Positions 17,508-25,887 of a DNA stretch of 64,000 nucleotides are shown one piece after another. The stretch's first letter is position 1, and each line of letters opens with the position of its first letter. The notes below the pieces were generated by a model, which saw only the letters and a program-made list of their open reading frames with translations, was not told the origin of the DNA and ran no database searches. The DNA lies in the NCBI GenBank assembly GCA_910576955.1, contig CAJTJB010000002.1:1-64000 (forward strand), in the 5' to 3' direction. This stretch comes from an uncultured Alphaproteobacteria bacterium (GTDB lineage Bacteria; Pseudomonadota; Alphaproteobacteria; RF32; CAG-239). A program made the translations under genes and the position numbers.

Positions 17508-17585
17508 GTTAATAAATTTATTTGCAAATTACAAATTATGAGGGGGCTAGTGTTCTCTTTTTTATCCTAAAGATTAAAATCATAT

Positions 17586-18260
17586 TTAATTTTCGCGAGT
17601 GGCGACGACTTTTTGGTATGTGCCGCCGAAGTAGGTTTGTTTGGACCAGGTGTAGTTTTCTTTGTCAGTTGCCATTTCTCTAATCGGGGTTTTCCAGAGG
17701 GCTTCGGCAAAGGGTTGGTAGAGGCGGTTAAACGCGCGGATAAAATATTTCAGCGGGTTTAACGATGAGGGGAGGTGGTAATCAACAAACACGGCTTTGC
17801 CGCCGACAGGCAGGGATTTTAAGATGTTTGTTATGACTTTTTGGCGGGTAATCGGGGGTAATTCGTGCAAAAGCATATAACATATTATGGTGTCATAGTC
17901 GCCTTTGAATGGTTTTGCTGCGTTTGCGGAAATGTAATTTATGCGATGGTTTTGATGTTTTTCCTGACATTTTTCCAAGATGTGGGGAAGGCAGTCCATA
18001 ATCGTATATTCGCCTTTGCGGTTTAGGCAAAATGAAGTTTGAGCGATTTGTCCGCCTAAAGTTATGCCGATTTGCAAAATTTTTGATTTTGAGGCGATTT
18101 CTTTGTTCAACTCGTTAATGAGCAGGTTGTGGCAGCCGAGCGTTAAAATGTTTTGTATTGCCGCGTGATTTAAAAAGTTATAAATCGTCGGATTTAAATA
18201 CAGCCAAGCATAAATATCGCTGATATAGGCGGGGATGGATTTTTTTGTGGTTTTTGCCAT
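17586..18260 (-). CDS. rquA: Rhodoquinone biosynthesis methyltransferase-like protein RquA
   Basis: A 224-residue protein with a class I SAM-methyltransferase fold. It shows strong RquA signatures: IPAYISDIYAWLYLNP at the N-terminus, ICYMLLHELPP, AVFVDYHLP (156-164), PFAEALWK and TWSKQTYFGGTYQKVVA (204-220). RquA converts ubiquinone to rhodoquinone, the low-potential quinone needed for fumarate reduction without oxygen. The family is diagnosed from remembered motifs, not from a search. It is last in the rsmE/response-regulator/rquA unit, 11 bases after the regulator, which suggests shared control. Confidence 0.82.
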   Translation of the reverse strand: MAKTTKKSIPAYISDIYAWLYLNPTIYNFLNHAAIQNILTLGCHNLLINELNKEIASKSKILQIGITLGGQIAQTSFCLNRKGEYTIMDCLPHILEKCQEKHQNHRINYISANAAKPFKGDYDTIICYMLLHELPPITRQKVITNILKSLPVGGKAVFVDYHLPSSLNPLKYFIRAFNRLYQPFAEALWKTPIREMATDKENYTWSKQTYFGGTYQKVVATREN

Positions 18261-18271
18261 TAGTTTCTCGC

Positions 18272-18979
18272 TTATTGGTTTAAAATATTGTCGGAGATAT
18301 AGCCGCGTTTTGCTGCCTCAATAACGGCAGAGGTGCGGTTTTTGACATTCAGGACTTTTAGGATAACCGTGATATGAACTTTTACCGTGCCTTCGGTGAG
18401 GTTGAGCTTGTAGGCGATTTGTTTGTTTGACAAGCCCTCTGCAATACATTTCACAATGTCAATCTGGCGTTCGGTCAGCCCCTTGGGGTGTACATCGGTG
18501 GTGTTGATGACCAGTTTTTCCAATGTTTTCAGCGGTGAGATATATTCTTTTTGCTTTTCGGCGGAAACCGGCGCATTTTTTGTGGAATATAACAGCTCGT
18601 GTGGAATGTATACGCCGCCTGCCAAAACAAGATTGATGGCACTGACAATCAGGCTGTTCGATGAGGTTTTGGGAATGTAACCGGCAACGCCGATGTCCAG
18701 CGTTTGTTGCAAAATTTCTTTATCAAACACGGCGGAAATGATGATAATCGGGGTTTCCGGCAGGGTGGTGTGGATTTTGTTAATTGCCGCCAGCCAGTTC
18801 GCACCGGGCATTGCCAAGTCGGTGATGATTAAATCAAAATCGGTGTTGTTTTCGAGTGTGGCAAAGATGTCCGTGTAACTTTGGGCGGTGGTGAGCTCGA
18901 CGTTTTGCAGATTTTCCTGCAAGATAAATTCCAAACCTTTTAAAAATAATTCGTGGTCGTCAGCAATCAGTATTTTCAT
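18272..18979 (-). CDS. NarL/LuxR-family response regulator
   Basis: A 235-residue two-domain regulator. The receiver domain (about 1-125) has the DDH acidic pocket, phospho-acceptor Asp in LIITDLAMPG, and the switch Lys in GYIPKTSS. The DNA-binding domain is a LuxR helix-turn-helix (GLTERQIDIVKCIAEGLSNKQIA, LTEGTVKVHITVILKVLNV). Its start abuts the rsmE stop with GGAG inside rsmE, so translation is coupled. No histidine kinase is nearby. It may govern the adjacent rquA. Confidence 0.9.
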   Translation of the reverse strand: MKILIADDHELFLKGLEFILQENLQNVELTTAQSYTDIFATLENNTDFDLIITDLAMPGANWLAAINKIHTTLPETPIIIISAVFDKEILQQTLDIGVAGYIPKTSSNSLIVSAINLVLAGGVYIPHELLYSTKNAPVSAEKQKEYISPLKTLEKLVINTTDVHPKGLTERQIDIVKCIAEGLSNKQIAYKLNLTEGTVKVHITVILKVLNVKNRTSAVIEAAKRGYISDNILNQ

Positions 18980-19711
18980 TTAATTTCTCCAGTCTCCCGC
19001 GCACATCTGCCAACAAGATAAGGCGGCGGCAACGGCTGTTTCGGCACGGAGAATCCGCGGACCGAGAGTAGCGCCCTTGGCAAACGGGGAGTTTCGCAAT
19101 AAAGTTAGTTCTTCGGGGGAAAAGCCTCCCTCGGGGCCGATAAGAATCGCTGCTTGCGTCGAAGTTTCGGCGGCTAATATTTCTGCAAACGGGCGGCTTT
19201 GCAACGTTTCATCCATAAAATATAACGGGCGGGAGGAATCCCAGTTGTTTAATATATCTTCTAATTTTTGCGGAGGGGTAATTTCCGGCAAGTCTGTGCG
19301 ACGGCATTGCTCGGCGGCTTCAATGCTTTGTGCGGCGTAGCGTTCGGTTTTGATATTATTAGTGATGGTGTATCTGGTTATTGTCGGGATAATCTTGCGG
19401 CAGCCGAGTTCGGTTGCTTTTTCGATAACAAAATCGGTCTTGTCCTTTTTTAGCGGGGCAAACAACAGCCAGATATCAGGGCATGGGGAAAAGCCTTTTT
19501 GTTTGCTTAAAACGGTTATAGTGATGTTTTTTTTGCCGATTTCGGTTATTTCGCACATAAAATCGCCGTTTTTGTTGTCAAAACAGCTTAAAGTATCGCC
19601 GGCGTTATATTTGACGACATTTTTCAGGTAATGCGTCTGCTCTTGGTTTAAAACTATTGTTTTATTTGTATCCAGCTCTTCTGCGACATACAAGCGGAAA
19701 TTTTTTGCCAT
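18980..19711 (-). CDS. rsmE: 16S rRNA (uracil-1498-N3)-methyltransferase
   Basis: A 243-residue RsmE with a PUA-like N-terminal domain and a SPOUT methyltransferase domain bearing ILIGPEGGFSPEELTLL and LGPRILRAETAVAAALS, the trefoil-knot SAM site. It methylates U1498 of 16S rRNA. Length and motifs are canonical. It heads a three-gene minus-strand operon (rsmE, response regulator, rquA). Confidence 0.93.
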   Translation of the reverse strand: MAKNFRLYVAEELDTNKTIVLNQEQTHYLKNVVKYNAGDTLSCFDNKNGDFMCEITEIGKKNITITVLSKQKGFSPCPDIWLLFAPLKKDKTDFVIEKATELGCRKIIPTITRYTITNNIKTERYAAQSIEAAEQCRRTDLPEITPPQKLEDILNNWDSSRPLYFMDETLQSRPFAEILAAETSTQAAILIGPEGGFSPEELTLLRNSPFAKGATLGPRILRAETAVAAALSCWQMCAGDWRN

Positions 19712-19807
19712 TTTCTTATTCTTTGCATAAAGTTATTTTATGCTATGATATTAGCAAATATGTGTTAAAGAATAGATAAAATTTTTTAACTTTAGGTCGG
19801 AAATAGA

Positions 19808-20467
19808 ATGATTATTACAGTTGATGGGCCGGCGGCGGCGGGGAAAGGCACTCTTTCACAACGTTTGGCAGAGAAATATTGCTTGGCATATTTTGATACG
19901 GGGATGGTATATCGGGCTGTCGGGTTGATGTTGCTATCGGAAGATAAAGATTTGCAAGATGTGGCGGCGGCTGAAAAAGCGGCAGCGGCGTTGACGTTTG
20001 CAAAAATGGTGGAATTGTCGCGCCATAAAGATTTTCGTTCGGCAAAAGGTGGACAGGCGGCATCTATTGTTTCGAGTTATTCGGGAGTGCGGGCGTTGCT
20101 TTTGGATATGCAGCGTAATTTTGCGAAAAATCCGATGTTTGCAGACGGGACTCCGGCAAAAGGCGTTATTTATGACGGCAGAGATACGGGAACGGTGGTT
20201 TGCCCGAATGCGGAGATTAAGTTTTTTATTACCGCCTCGCCGGAAGTGCGGGCAAAGCGCAGATATGATGAATTTGTTGCCAAAGGGATGGCGGCAAGTT
20301 ATGAAGAAGTTTTAAAAGATGTCAAAGCTCGTGACGAGCGCGATGCGACTCGGAAAGACGCACCGATGAAACCAGCAGAAGACGCGGTGATTGTGGATAC
20401 GTCAGATATGGGAATCGAAGAGGTTTTTGCAAAAACAGTTGCAATTATAGAGAAAAAGATTAAATAA
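19808..20467 (+). CDS. cmk: Cytidylate kinase
   Basis: A 219-residue NMP kinase with a P-loop GPAAAGKGT at residues 7-15, YFDTGMVYRAVG, and the GRDTGTVVCPNAEIKFFITAS segment, all typical of (d)CMP kinase, which makes CDP from CMP and ATP. In many bacteria cmk precedes rpsA; here the next gene, 30 bases away, encodes a flavodiiron protein. Confidence 0.93.
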   Translation: MIITVDGPAAAGKGTLSQRLAEKYCLAYFDTGMVYRAVGLMLLSEDKDLQDVAAAEKAAAALTFAKMVELSRHKDFRSAKGGQAASIVSSYSGVRALLLDMQRNFAKNPMFADGTPAKGVIYDGRDTGTVVCPNAEIKFFITASPEVRAKRRYDEFVAKGMAASYEEVLKDVKARDERDATRKDAPMKPAEDAVIVDTSDMGIEEVFAKTVAIIEKKIK

Positions 20468-20497
20468 ACCAAACAAACGTTTATATGGAGTAATGAT

Positions 20498-21664
20498 ATG
20501 CAAAACAAGAAATTGACAGATAATATTTTTTATGTGGGCGCAGATGATAAAACAATTGATTTGTTTGAGGGACAATATGTTGTGCCGAACGGGATTTCTT
20601 ATAATTCGTATGTGATTATGGATGAGAAAATTGCGGTTATGGACACGGTGGATAAGCGTGCGACTGATGAATGGTTTAAAAATCTTGAGGAAGTTTTAGG
20701 CAGCAGAGAGCCGGATTATCTGGTGGTTTTGCATATGGAGCCTGACCATGCGGCGAATATCGAAAAATTTCTTGATAAATATAAAAATGCCAAAGTTGTT
20801 TCAAACCCGAAAACTTTTAATATGATTCCGCAGTTTTTTGAGCACTTGGATTTGGAAGGCAGGAAAGTTATTGTTAACGAGGGCGATGAACTCTCTTTGG
20901 GCGAGCATTCGCTGACTTTTGTTATGGCGCCGATGGTGCATTGGCCGGAAGTGATGGTTGCGTATGAGAAAAAAGATAAAATCCTGTTTTCGGCAGACGG
21001 GTTCGGCAAATTCGGAGCGTTGGATACGGATGAGCCGTGGGATTGCGAGGCGCGCCGCTATTATATCAACATTGTTGGCAAATATGGTGCACAGGTGCAG
21101 GCATTGCTTAAAAAAGCGGCGGCGTTGGATATTCAAAAGATTTTTCCGCTGCATGGTCCGATGCTTACTGAAGATTTGGGGCATTATATCGGCAAATACG
21201 ATATTTGGAGCAGCTATCGTCCGGAAAATGAGGGCATTTTTATCGCATATGCGTCTGTTTACGGGCATACGAAAGCGGCAGCTGAAAAACTTAAAGAAGT
21301 TTTGGAGGCCAAAGGAGCTCCGAAAGTATCTATTGCCGATTTGGCACGCGATGATATGGCAGAGGCTGTGGAAGATGCGTTCAGATATGACAGGCTCGTT
21401 TTGGCGTCTATTACTTATGATGCCGGCATCTTTCCGGTGATGGAGAGTTTTATTGCGCATTTGAAGAGCAAAAATTATCAGAATCGCAAAGTCGGTTTTA
21501 TTGAAAACGGCTCTTGGGCGCCGATTGCAGCTAAAAAGATGCGCGCAGAGCTTGAGGGGCTTAAAAATATTACCTTTATGAATAATACCGTATCAATTAA
21601 ATCGGCAATGAAAGAGGCTGATATAAAGCAAATTGAGGCATTGGCTGACGAGTTGCTGGCTTAA
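20498..21664 (+). CDS. fprA: Flavodiiron protein (FprA/rubredoxin:oxygen oxidoreductase type)
   Basis: A 388-residue type A flavodiiron protein. The N-terminal metallo-beta-lactamase-like domain holds the diiron ligands (His79-x-Glu81-x-Asp83-His84 in HMEPDH, then VHWPE, SADGFG and LHGPM). The C-terminal ~140 residues are a flavodoxin domain (IFIAYASVYGHTKAAAEKL). Such enzymes reduce O2 to water or NO to N2O in the cytoplasm and are typical of anaerobes coping with air. GGAG precedes the start. It may be co-transcribed with cmk and ends at a terminator. Confidence 0.93.
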   Translation: MQNKKLTDNIFYVGADDKTIDLFEGQYVVPNGISYNSYVIMDEKIAVMDTVDKRATDEWFKNLEEVLGSREPDYLVVLHMEPDHAANIEKFLDKYKNAKVVSNPKTFNMIPQFFEHLDLEGRKVIVNEGDELSLGEHSLTFVMAPMVHWPEVMVAYEKKDKILFSADGFGKFGALDTDEPWDCEARRYYINIVGKYGAQVQALLKKAAALDIQKIFPLHGPMLTEDLGHYIGKYDIWSSYRPENEGIFIAYASVYGHTKAAAEKLKEVLEAKGAPKVSIADLARDDMAEAVEDAFRYDRLVLASITYDAGIFPVMESFIAHLKSKNYQNRKVGFIENGSWAPIAAKKMRAELEGLKNITFMNNTVSIKSAMKEADIKQIEALADELLA

Positions 21665-21686
21665 AATGTGATTTTGCTGTGATATG

Positions 21687-21710
21687 ACCGCTCTTTGAGG
21701 GCGGTTTTTT
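21687..21710 (+). terminator. Rho-independent terminator
   Basis: ACCGCTC pairs with GGGCGGT (one G-U) around TTTGA and six T follow; it ends the flavodiiron gene. Confidence 0.85.
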
Positions 21711-21711
21711 G

Positions 21712-21739
21712 TTGCGGAAATAAAAAATATTGTTATAGT
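21712..21739 (+). promoter_or_regulatory. Sigma-70-like promoter
   Basis: TTGCGG at 21712-21717 and TATAGT at 21734-21739, spacer 16, start of transcription expected about 20 bases before the ATG at 21769. Confidence 0.5.
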
Positions 21740-21768
21740 GGCGGCAAACATTAATTATTTTATATATT

Positions 21769-22374
21769 ATGAAGATAGATTTTTATATTTGCCGTCATGG
21801 GCAAACAGACAAAAACGTTGAAGGTGTTTGGCAAGGGGATGGTACTGATGCCGCGCTGAATGAAACGGGGGTTTCGCAGGCAAAAGAGCTTGCTAAAATG
21901 TTTCGGTTGAAAACAATCGGCTTATATTGCTCCCCGCTGGTCAGAGCCGTGCAAACTGCAAATGTGATTGCCCGCAATGGTGTCGGTATGCGCGATGTGG
22001 TTATTATGCAAGGTTTATGTGAATGCAATTTCGGCGATGCCGAAGGGGCTTCTTTTGAAGAAACGGTGCGGCAGTATGGAGAAGAGTTTGTTAATAAGCT
22101 CTTATGGCCGACGGAAGATACCGCTGATTTGCATTTTCCGCATGGGGAAAGCAAAAGGCAGGTTTTTGACCGCGTGTATAACTGTTTGTTAAGAATAGTT
22201 TGCCAGCATTCGTTCAGTTATGGTCCGCATACGGTTTGCGTTGTTTGCCATGCCGGTGTTATCAGTGCTCTGCAATTTGGCTTGGGGCTTAAAAATGTTT
22301 CGTATGAACACTGCACGCCCCTGCATTTGCAGTATGACACTGAAGAACACGAGTTTCTCCAGTGTTTTGATTAA
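21769..22374 (+). CDS. Histidine phosphatase family protein (phosphoglycerate-mutase-like)
   Basis: A 201-residue branch 1 histidine phosphatase. The nucleophile motif is CRHGQTDKN at the N-terminus, followed by LNETGVSQAKELA, the YCSPLVRAVQTA arginine motif, and the second catalytic His in VCHAGVISAL. Substrates in this family range from phosphoglycerate to phosphorylated cofactors, and the sequence alone does not choose. It is monocistronic, between its own promoter and a terminator. Confidence 0.85.
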   Translation: MKIDFYICRHGQTDKNVEGVWQGDGTDAALNETGVSQAKELAKMFRLKTIGLYCSPLVRAVQTANVIARNGVGMRDVVIMQGLCECNFGDAEGASFEETVRQYGEEFVNKLLWPTEDTADLHFPHGESKRQVFDRVYNCLLRIVCQHSFSYGPHTVCVVCHAGVISALQFGLGLKNVSYEHCTPLHLQYDTEEHEFLQCFD

Positions 22375-22379
22375 GTTTA

Positions 22380-22404
22380 AGCCGTCCTCTTTGAGGGCGG
22401 CTTT
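22380..22404 (+). terminator. Rho-independent terminator
   Basis: AGCCGTCC and GGGCGGCT pair (one G-U), followed by TTTT, just after the histidine phosphatase gene. Confidence 0.75.
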
Positions 22405-22496
22405 TGCTATATCTCTTCTGTTTATAGCCTCTGTTCAACGGCTGAAAAGCGATTATTTATTAGGGGTAATTTGAAAATTTAAGAGGAGATAATGTT

Positions 22497-23012
22497 ATGG
22501 CGAACAAAATTGATAAATTAAATGTGTTTTTGGCGAATCTGGCTGTTATGAACATTAAAGTTCATAATCTGCATTGGAATGTTGTCGGACCGAATTTTCC
22601 GGTTATCCATAAGATGACAGAAGAGATTTATATGATGTTTCAATGCCAGTTTGACGAGTTGGCGGAAGTTATGAAAACCCAAAACAGAATGCCGATGGGA
22701 ACAATGGCGCAGTATTTGGAAAATACAACGGTTGAAGAAGTTGAACCGCGCGATTATACCGGATATGAAGTTATTGATGAGTTGGCTGCCGATTGCGAAA
22801 ATATTATGGCAATGGCAAAAGATATTCGTGACGAGGCGGATAAGAAAGATGATTTTCAGATTGCCAATTTGTTTGAAAAATATCTTGAGCTTTATGCGAA
22901 ACAGGCTTGGATTATCCGCGCAATGCAGGAAGAAGACGCCATCGAAATTGAAGAACTGGAAGGCGATGAAGAAGATAATGAAGACGAAGAGGACAATGAG
23001 GACGAAGAATAA
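22497..23012 (+). CDS. dps: Dps/ferritin-like protein with acidic tail
   Basis: A 171-residue Dps-family protein. The inter-subunit ferroxidase ligands fit exactly: His26, His38, Asp53 and Glu57 in the spacing 12/15/4, with LHWNVVGPNF around the first. Dps cages oxidise and store iron with H2O2 and protect DNA. From about residue 150 the chain ends in a run of almost only Glu, Asp and Asn, an unusual negative tail that should repel DNA. AGAGGAG precedes the start. Terminator follows. Confidence 0.9.
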   Translation: MANKIDKLNVFLANLAVMNIKVHNLHWNVVGPNFPVIHKMTEEIYMMFQCQFDELAEVMKTQNRMPMGTMAQYLENTTVEEVEPRDYTGYEVIDELAADCENIMAMAKDIRDEADKKDDFQIANLFEKYLELYAKQAWIIRAMQEEDAIEIEELEGDEEDNEDEEDNEDEE

Positions 23013-23031
23013 TTAGAATCCGGCAAAATGA

Positions 23032-23058
23032 AACGCCCTCGTTTGAGGGCGTTTTTAT
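23032..23058. terminator. Bidirectional terminator
   Basis: AACGCCCTC (23032-23040) pairs perfectly with GAGGGCGTT (23045-23053), followed by T's. It sits between dps and the convergent gene at 23068. Confidence 0.85.
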
Positions 23059-23067
23059 GTGCAAGTA

Positions 23068-23514
23068 TCAGCAACAAAATATTGCAGGAGTACCCGAAGC
23101 GATAACCATCGTTAAGTTGGTTTTGAATCCCATTAAGTCTTCAAATGATGATGGGCAGAAGAATTTGTTTTCTTTTGAAAAGCAAGGGAGATTATGCTTA
23201 ATCCGCCAGAGGTATTCGTTGCGGGTGATGTTGCAAACATCGGTATCTGTCGGAAAAACCATAGGGATTGTCAGACTGTGCTGCTCATCTGTGTTTAGCG
23301 TTTCAAAGATATTTTCAGCAAGGAAGATAAACTGCCGATATATGTGGCAGGCATCAACAAGCAAAGGAATGATATCTAATTTTTCTTTGACGGAGAGATT
23401 TTTGAACGAGGCGGACAAAATGTCGTATTTTTGTTGTTGTGTTTCAACCTCGAAATTCCAGCAAGTGTTGCAAAACTCTGTCAGTAATTCCTGCGGTGCT
23501 TGGTTTTGTTCCAT
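23068..23514 (-). CDS. Hypothetical protein
   Basis: A 148-residue protein starting MEQNQAPQELLTEFCNTCWNF. It is mostly helical by appearance with several Cys and no transmembrane segment or known motif; the family is not recognised. The minus strand is chosen over an overlapping plus-strand frame because it ends right at the shared dps terminator and has a normal amino-acid composition. No clear Shine-Dalgarno sequence is seen before its ATG. Confidence 0.55.
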   Translation of the reverse strand: MEQNQAPQELLTEFCNTCWNFEVETQQQKYDILSASFKNLSVKEKLDIIPLLVDACHIYRQFIFLAENIFETLNTDEQHSLTIPMVFPTDTDVCNITRNEYLWRIKHNLPCFSKENKFFCPSSFEDLMGFKTNLTMVIASGTPAIFCC

Positions 23515-23590
23515 ATAAAAATATTTTAATTGTGTGAATGATAATTTTTTTATAGCGGTATTGTATGTAAATTTGCGGCAGAGTCAATAA

Positions 23591-23617
23591 AAAAAGCCCT
23601 CGGTCGAGGGCTTTTTT
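23591..23617 (-). terminator. Rho-independent terminator
   Basis: Perfect hairpin AAAGCCCTCG / CGAGGGCTTT with a GT loop and flanking A/T runs, immediately downstream of the SDR gene on the minus strand. Confidence 0.9.
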
Positions 23618-23620
23618 AAG

Positions 23621-24505
23621 TTAGGCGGTCAGCATACCGCCTGTAATGGCATAGATTGCTCCGGTAACATAGCTTGAAGCTTCTGATGCGAGGTAAACAT
23701 AAACATCAGCCAGCTCTGCCGGTTGTCCGGCGCGTTTGAGCAATGTATCCTGCCCGAATTCCGGCAGCTTTTCTTTGAGCTGTCCGCCACAGATTTGCAG
23801 CGGAGTCCAAATCGGACCGGGGGCAACACCGTTGACACGAATGCCTTTGGGGGCAAACTGTTTGGCTGCCGCCTGTGTGAAGGCGCGAATCGCAGCTTTT
23901 GTGCCGGCATAGTCGAGCAAATCTTCAGATGGCTGATATGCCTGAATTGATGTGGTGGTAATGATGGTTGAGCCAGGGTGCATATGAGGTACGGCTTCGC
24001 GCACCAGCCACATCATTCCGAAAACGTTTACCGAATAGGTGTAGAGAATTTGCTCGGTCGTCAGGGTGGTTATATCTTTGTTGGCGGTTTGCGTGCCGGC
24101 GTTGGGAACGAGAATATCCAGCCCGCCCAGTTCGCTTATGGCGGTTTTAATCAACTCTTTGCAAAAGTTTTCATCGCTGACATCGCCGGGGATAAGAATA
24201 GCTTTGCCGTCTTCGTGTTCAATGATATGTTTGACTTCCTGCGCATCTTCTTCCTCAAACGGCAGATAGCTGATGGCAATATCCGCCCCTTCGCGGGCAA
24301 AAGCAATGGCTGCGGCACGCCCGATGCCCGAGTCGCCGCCGGTAATCAACGCTTTACGCCCTTTTAATTTGCCTGTGCCGCGGTATGTTTTTTCGCCGCA
24401 ATCGGGGAGTGGATGCATTTTAGCCTGCACGCCCGGGGCTTTTTGCGGCTGCCATTCGTAGCCGCCGTCATAATATTTTTTTAACGGATTAGTTAAATGT
24501 GACAT
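23621..24505 (-). CDS. SDR family oxidoreductase (YghA/YdaD-like)
   Basis: A 294-residue classical short-chain dehydrogenase with an extra N-terminal ~45-residue extension ([19 protein letters not shown]) typical of the YghA/general-stress subgroup. The cofactor loop is [13 protein letters not shown], then NAG in [13 protein letters not shown], catalytic Ser and Tyr-x-x-x-Lys ([18 protein letters not shown]) and [14 protein letters not shown]. It is a cytoplasmic NAD(P)-dependent oxidoreductase with unknown substrate. A perfect AGGAGG precedes the start. Confidence 0.9.
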   Translation of the reverse strand: MSHLTNPLKKYYDGGYEWQPQKAPGVQAKMHPLPDCGEKTYRGTGKLKGRKALITGGDSGIGRAAAIAFAREGADIAISYLPFEEEDAQEVKHIIEHEDGKAILIPGDVSDENFCKELIKTAISELGGLDILVPNAGTQTANKDITTLTTEQILYTYSVNVFGMMWLVREAVPHMHPGSTIITTTSIQAYQPSEDLLDYAGTKAAIRAFTQAAAKQFAPKGIRVNGVAPGPIWTPLQICGGQLKEKLPEFGQDTLLKRAGQPAELADVYVYLASEASSYVTGAIYAITGGMLTA

Positions 24506-24599
24506 ATTTTTCCTCCTGTAACTGTTACGCGCTTAATATAAGCGTTTATTTCTGCGCTTACAGAGGGTTTAAGTCTAATTATCAGGAGTGGGGGAGAAG

Positions 24600-24676
24600 T
24601 GGTGCACCCGGCGAGGTTCGAACTCGCAACCTTTGGCGTCGGAGGCCAACACTCTATCCAATTGAGCTACGGGTAC
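24600..24676 (-). tRNA. trnR: tRNA-Arg (anticodon CCG)
   Basis: Read on the minus strand, the 77-nt gene has a seven-pair acceptor stem (GTACCCG/CGGGTGC), D arm AGCTCAATTGGATAGAGT, an anticodon stem TTGGC/GCCAA with loop CTCCGAC, a T arm GCGAGTTCGAACCTCGC, discriminator A and an encoded CCA. The loop gives anticodon CCG, which reads CGG. Confidence 0.95.
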
Positions 24677-24764
24677 ACACCGCAAATATCATTTGCGAGA
24701 TAGGTTTATACTACGCTTTTTTTCAAAAATCCAGTTTTTTTTAAAGTTTTTACGAAGATTTTGC

Positions 24765-24793
24765 TTGACTTATTGGGATTATGTTTGTATGTA
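24765..24793 (+). promoter_or_regulatory. Sigma-70-like promoter of rpmB
   Basis: TTGACT at 24765-24770 and TATGTA at 24788-24793 with a 17-base spacer, just before rpmB. Confidence 0.6.
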
Positions 24794-24824
24794 TAGGCAA
24801 AAGTTTTGAGTAAAGGATAAAAAA

Positions 24825-25109
24825 ATGGCTAAGAAATGTGAAATTTCCGGCACTGGCGTTATGAGCGGTAACAATGTAAGCCACGCGAACAATAGAACCC
24901 GCCGCCGCTTTTTGCCGAATCTGCAAATTGTTTCGTTATTGAGCGAAGCTTTGGGGAAAGTTTATAAATTGCGTATCTGCACAAGCACTTTGCGTACAAT
25001 TGAGCACAAGGGCGGCTTGGATGCTTTCCTGATGTCTACACCGGATAGCAAATTGTCTGCAGAAGCGAAAAAAATTAAAAAAGTTGTTGCAGAAAAAGTA
25101 TCTGCATAA
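24825..25109 (+). CDS. rpmB: 50S ribosomal protein L28
   Basis: A 94-residue L28: MAKKCEISGTGVMSGNNVSHANNRTRRRFLPNLQ is the standard start, with the KLRICTSTLRTIEHKGGLDAFL core. It is a structural protein of the large ribosomal subunit. AGGAT precedes the start. Monocistronic with its own promoter and terminator; rpmG is not adjacent. Confidence 0.97.
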   Translation: MAKKCEISGTGVMSGNNVSHANNRTRRRFLPNLQIVSLLSEALGKVYKLRICTSTLRTIEHKGGLDAFLMSTPDSKLSAEAKKIKKVVAEKVSA

Positions 25110-25129
25110 GACGTTCTTCATTCGTCCTG

Positions 25130-25152
25130 GACCGCTTCGGCGGTCTTTTTTT
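25130..25152 (+). terminator. Rho-independent terminator of rpmB
   Basis: GACCGC-TTCG-GCGGTC hairpin followed by seven T. Confidence 0.9.
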
Positions 25153-25176
25153 GTATTCAAAAGCGAAGAGAAAATA

Positions 25177-25211
25177 AAAAAATCCTTATTTGTGGGAAAT
25201 AAGGATTTTTT
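25177..25211. terminator. Bidirectional terminator
   Basis: A 15-pair perfect stem (25177-25191 with 25197-25211) around GTGGG, with A-run and T-run ends. It lies between rpmB and the convergent gene at 25222. Confidence 0.85.
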
Positions 25212-25221
25212 TATGGTTAGA

Positions 25222-25644
25222 TTACGCATAGTAAACGTCAACGTTCCATTGATGGATTTTCTCGAGCCTTTTGCATTTTCTTTGCAGATACAAAGAAAGC
25301 AAAAAAGCGAGGAAGATAGGGATAAGGAATATTATCGCTACGTTTTTGGCTTCGTCAGGCTTTTTTTGCGAGAAAACAGCGAAGAAAGTTATTACCACAT
25401 AGACGGCAACAATCCAGAAATGTGTCATAGAACGGAAAATAACATTTTGCTCCCAGATAAATGCTTTGCCGGCTTCTTCTGTTTGGGCAAAGACGACAGC
25501 TATTGTTTTTTCGAATGGTGTCGGTTTGTGCCAGATTTTGATGAATTTTATGCCGCATTCTTTGGGGGGTTTGCCGTGTTCTTGCTCAAACCAAAGCTTG
25601 GCGTCGGCGAGCAATTGTTTTTCGTTTAGTTTTTCTTTTTTCAT
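25222..25644 (-). CDS. Hypothetical membrane protein with two helices
   Basis: A 140-residue protein: a soluble N-terminal part (AKLWFEQEHGKPPKECGIKFIKIW) followed by two membrane segments (about residues 76-91 and 102-119) and a short basic C-terminus. No family is recognised. It ends at a shared terminator, which favours this strand over the overlapping plus-strand frame. A clear ribosome-binding site is not visible. Confidence 0.55.
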   Translation of the reverse strand: MKKEKLNEKQLLADAKLWFEQEHGKPPKECGIKFIKIWHKPTPFEKTIAVVFAQTEEAGKAFIWEQNVIFRSMTHFWIVAVYVVITFFAVFSQKKPDEAKNVAIIFLIPIFLAFLLSLYLQRKCKRLEKIHQWNVDVYYA

Positions 25645-25768
25645 AATTGGGAGAATTATAGTTTGACATCATAATTAGTTGTTATGGTGCTGTATATACG
25701 ATAATGGTGTAAAAATCAATAAATTTTTATGAGAGCAATCTGGGGGCGGGCGGCGGTATGGTTTTTTG

Positions 25769-25796
25769 TTGACATAAAAAGGGGATATGCTATCAT
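25769..25796 (+). promoter_or_regulatory. Sigma-70 promoter
   Basis: Consensus TTGACA at 25769-25774 and TATCAT at 25791-25796, spacer 16. It drives the repeat-protein gene through a leader of about 85 bases. Confidence 0.65.
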
Positions 25797-25887
25797 GGCG
25801 CTGATATTGAAAATTATTATCTTTATAATTTTAACGATATTTTTGTGAGTTATATTGGCTTTTTTTAACTAATTAAAATTTTAAAAA

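Noticed and set aside
23057..23518. Plus-strand frame of 153 codons after dps
   Set aside because: It begins inside the dps terminator; the minus-strand gene has normal composition and ends at the shared terminator.
24499..24744. Open frame over tRNA-Arg on the plus strand
   Set aside because: It is the antisense reading of the tRNA gene and has no ribosome-binding site; such frames are artefacts.
25084..25629. Plus-strand frame of 181 codons after rpmB
   Set aside because: It starts inside rpmB and runs through two terminators; the minus-strand membrane protein explains the region.
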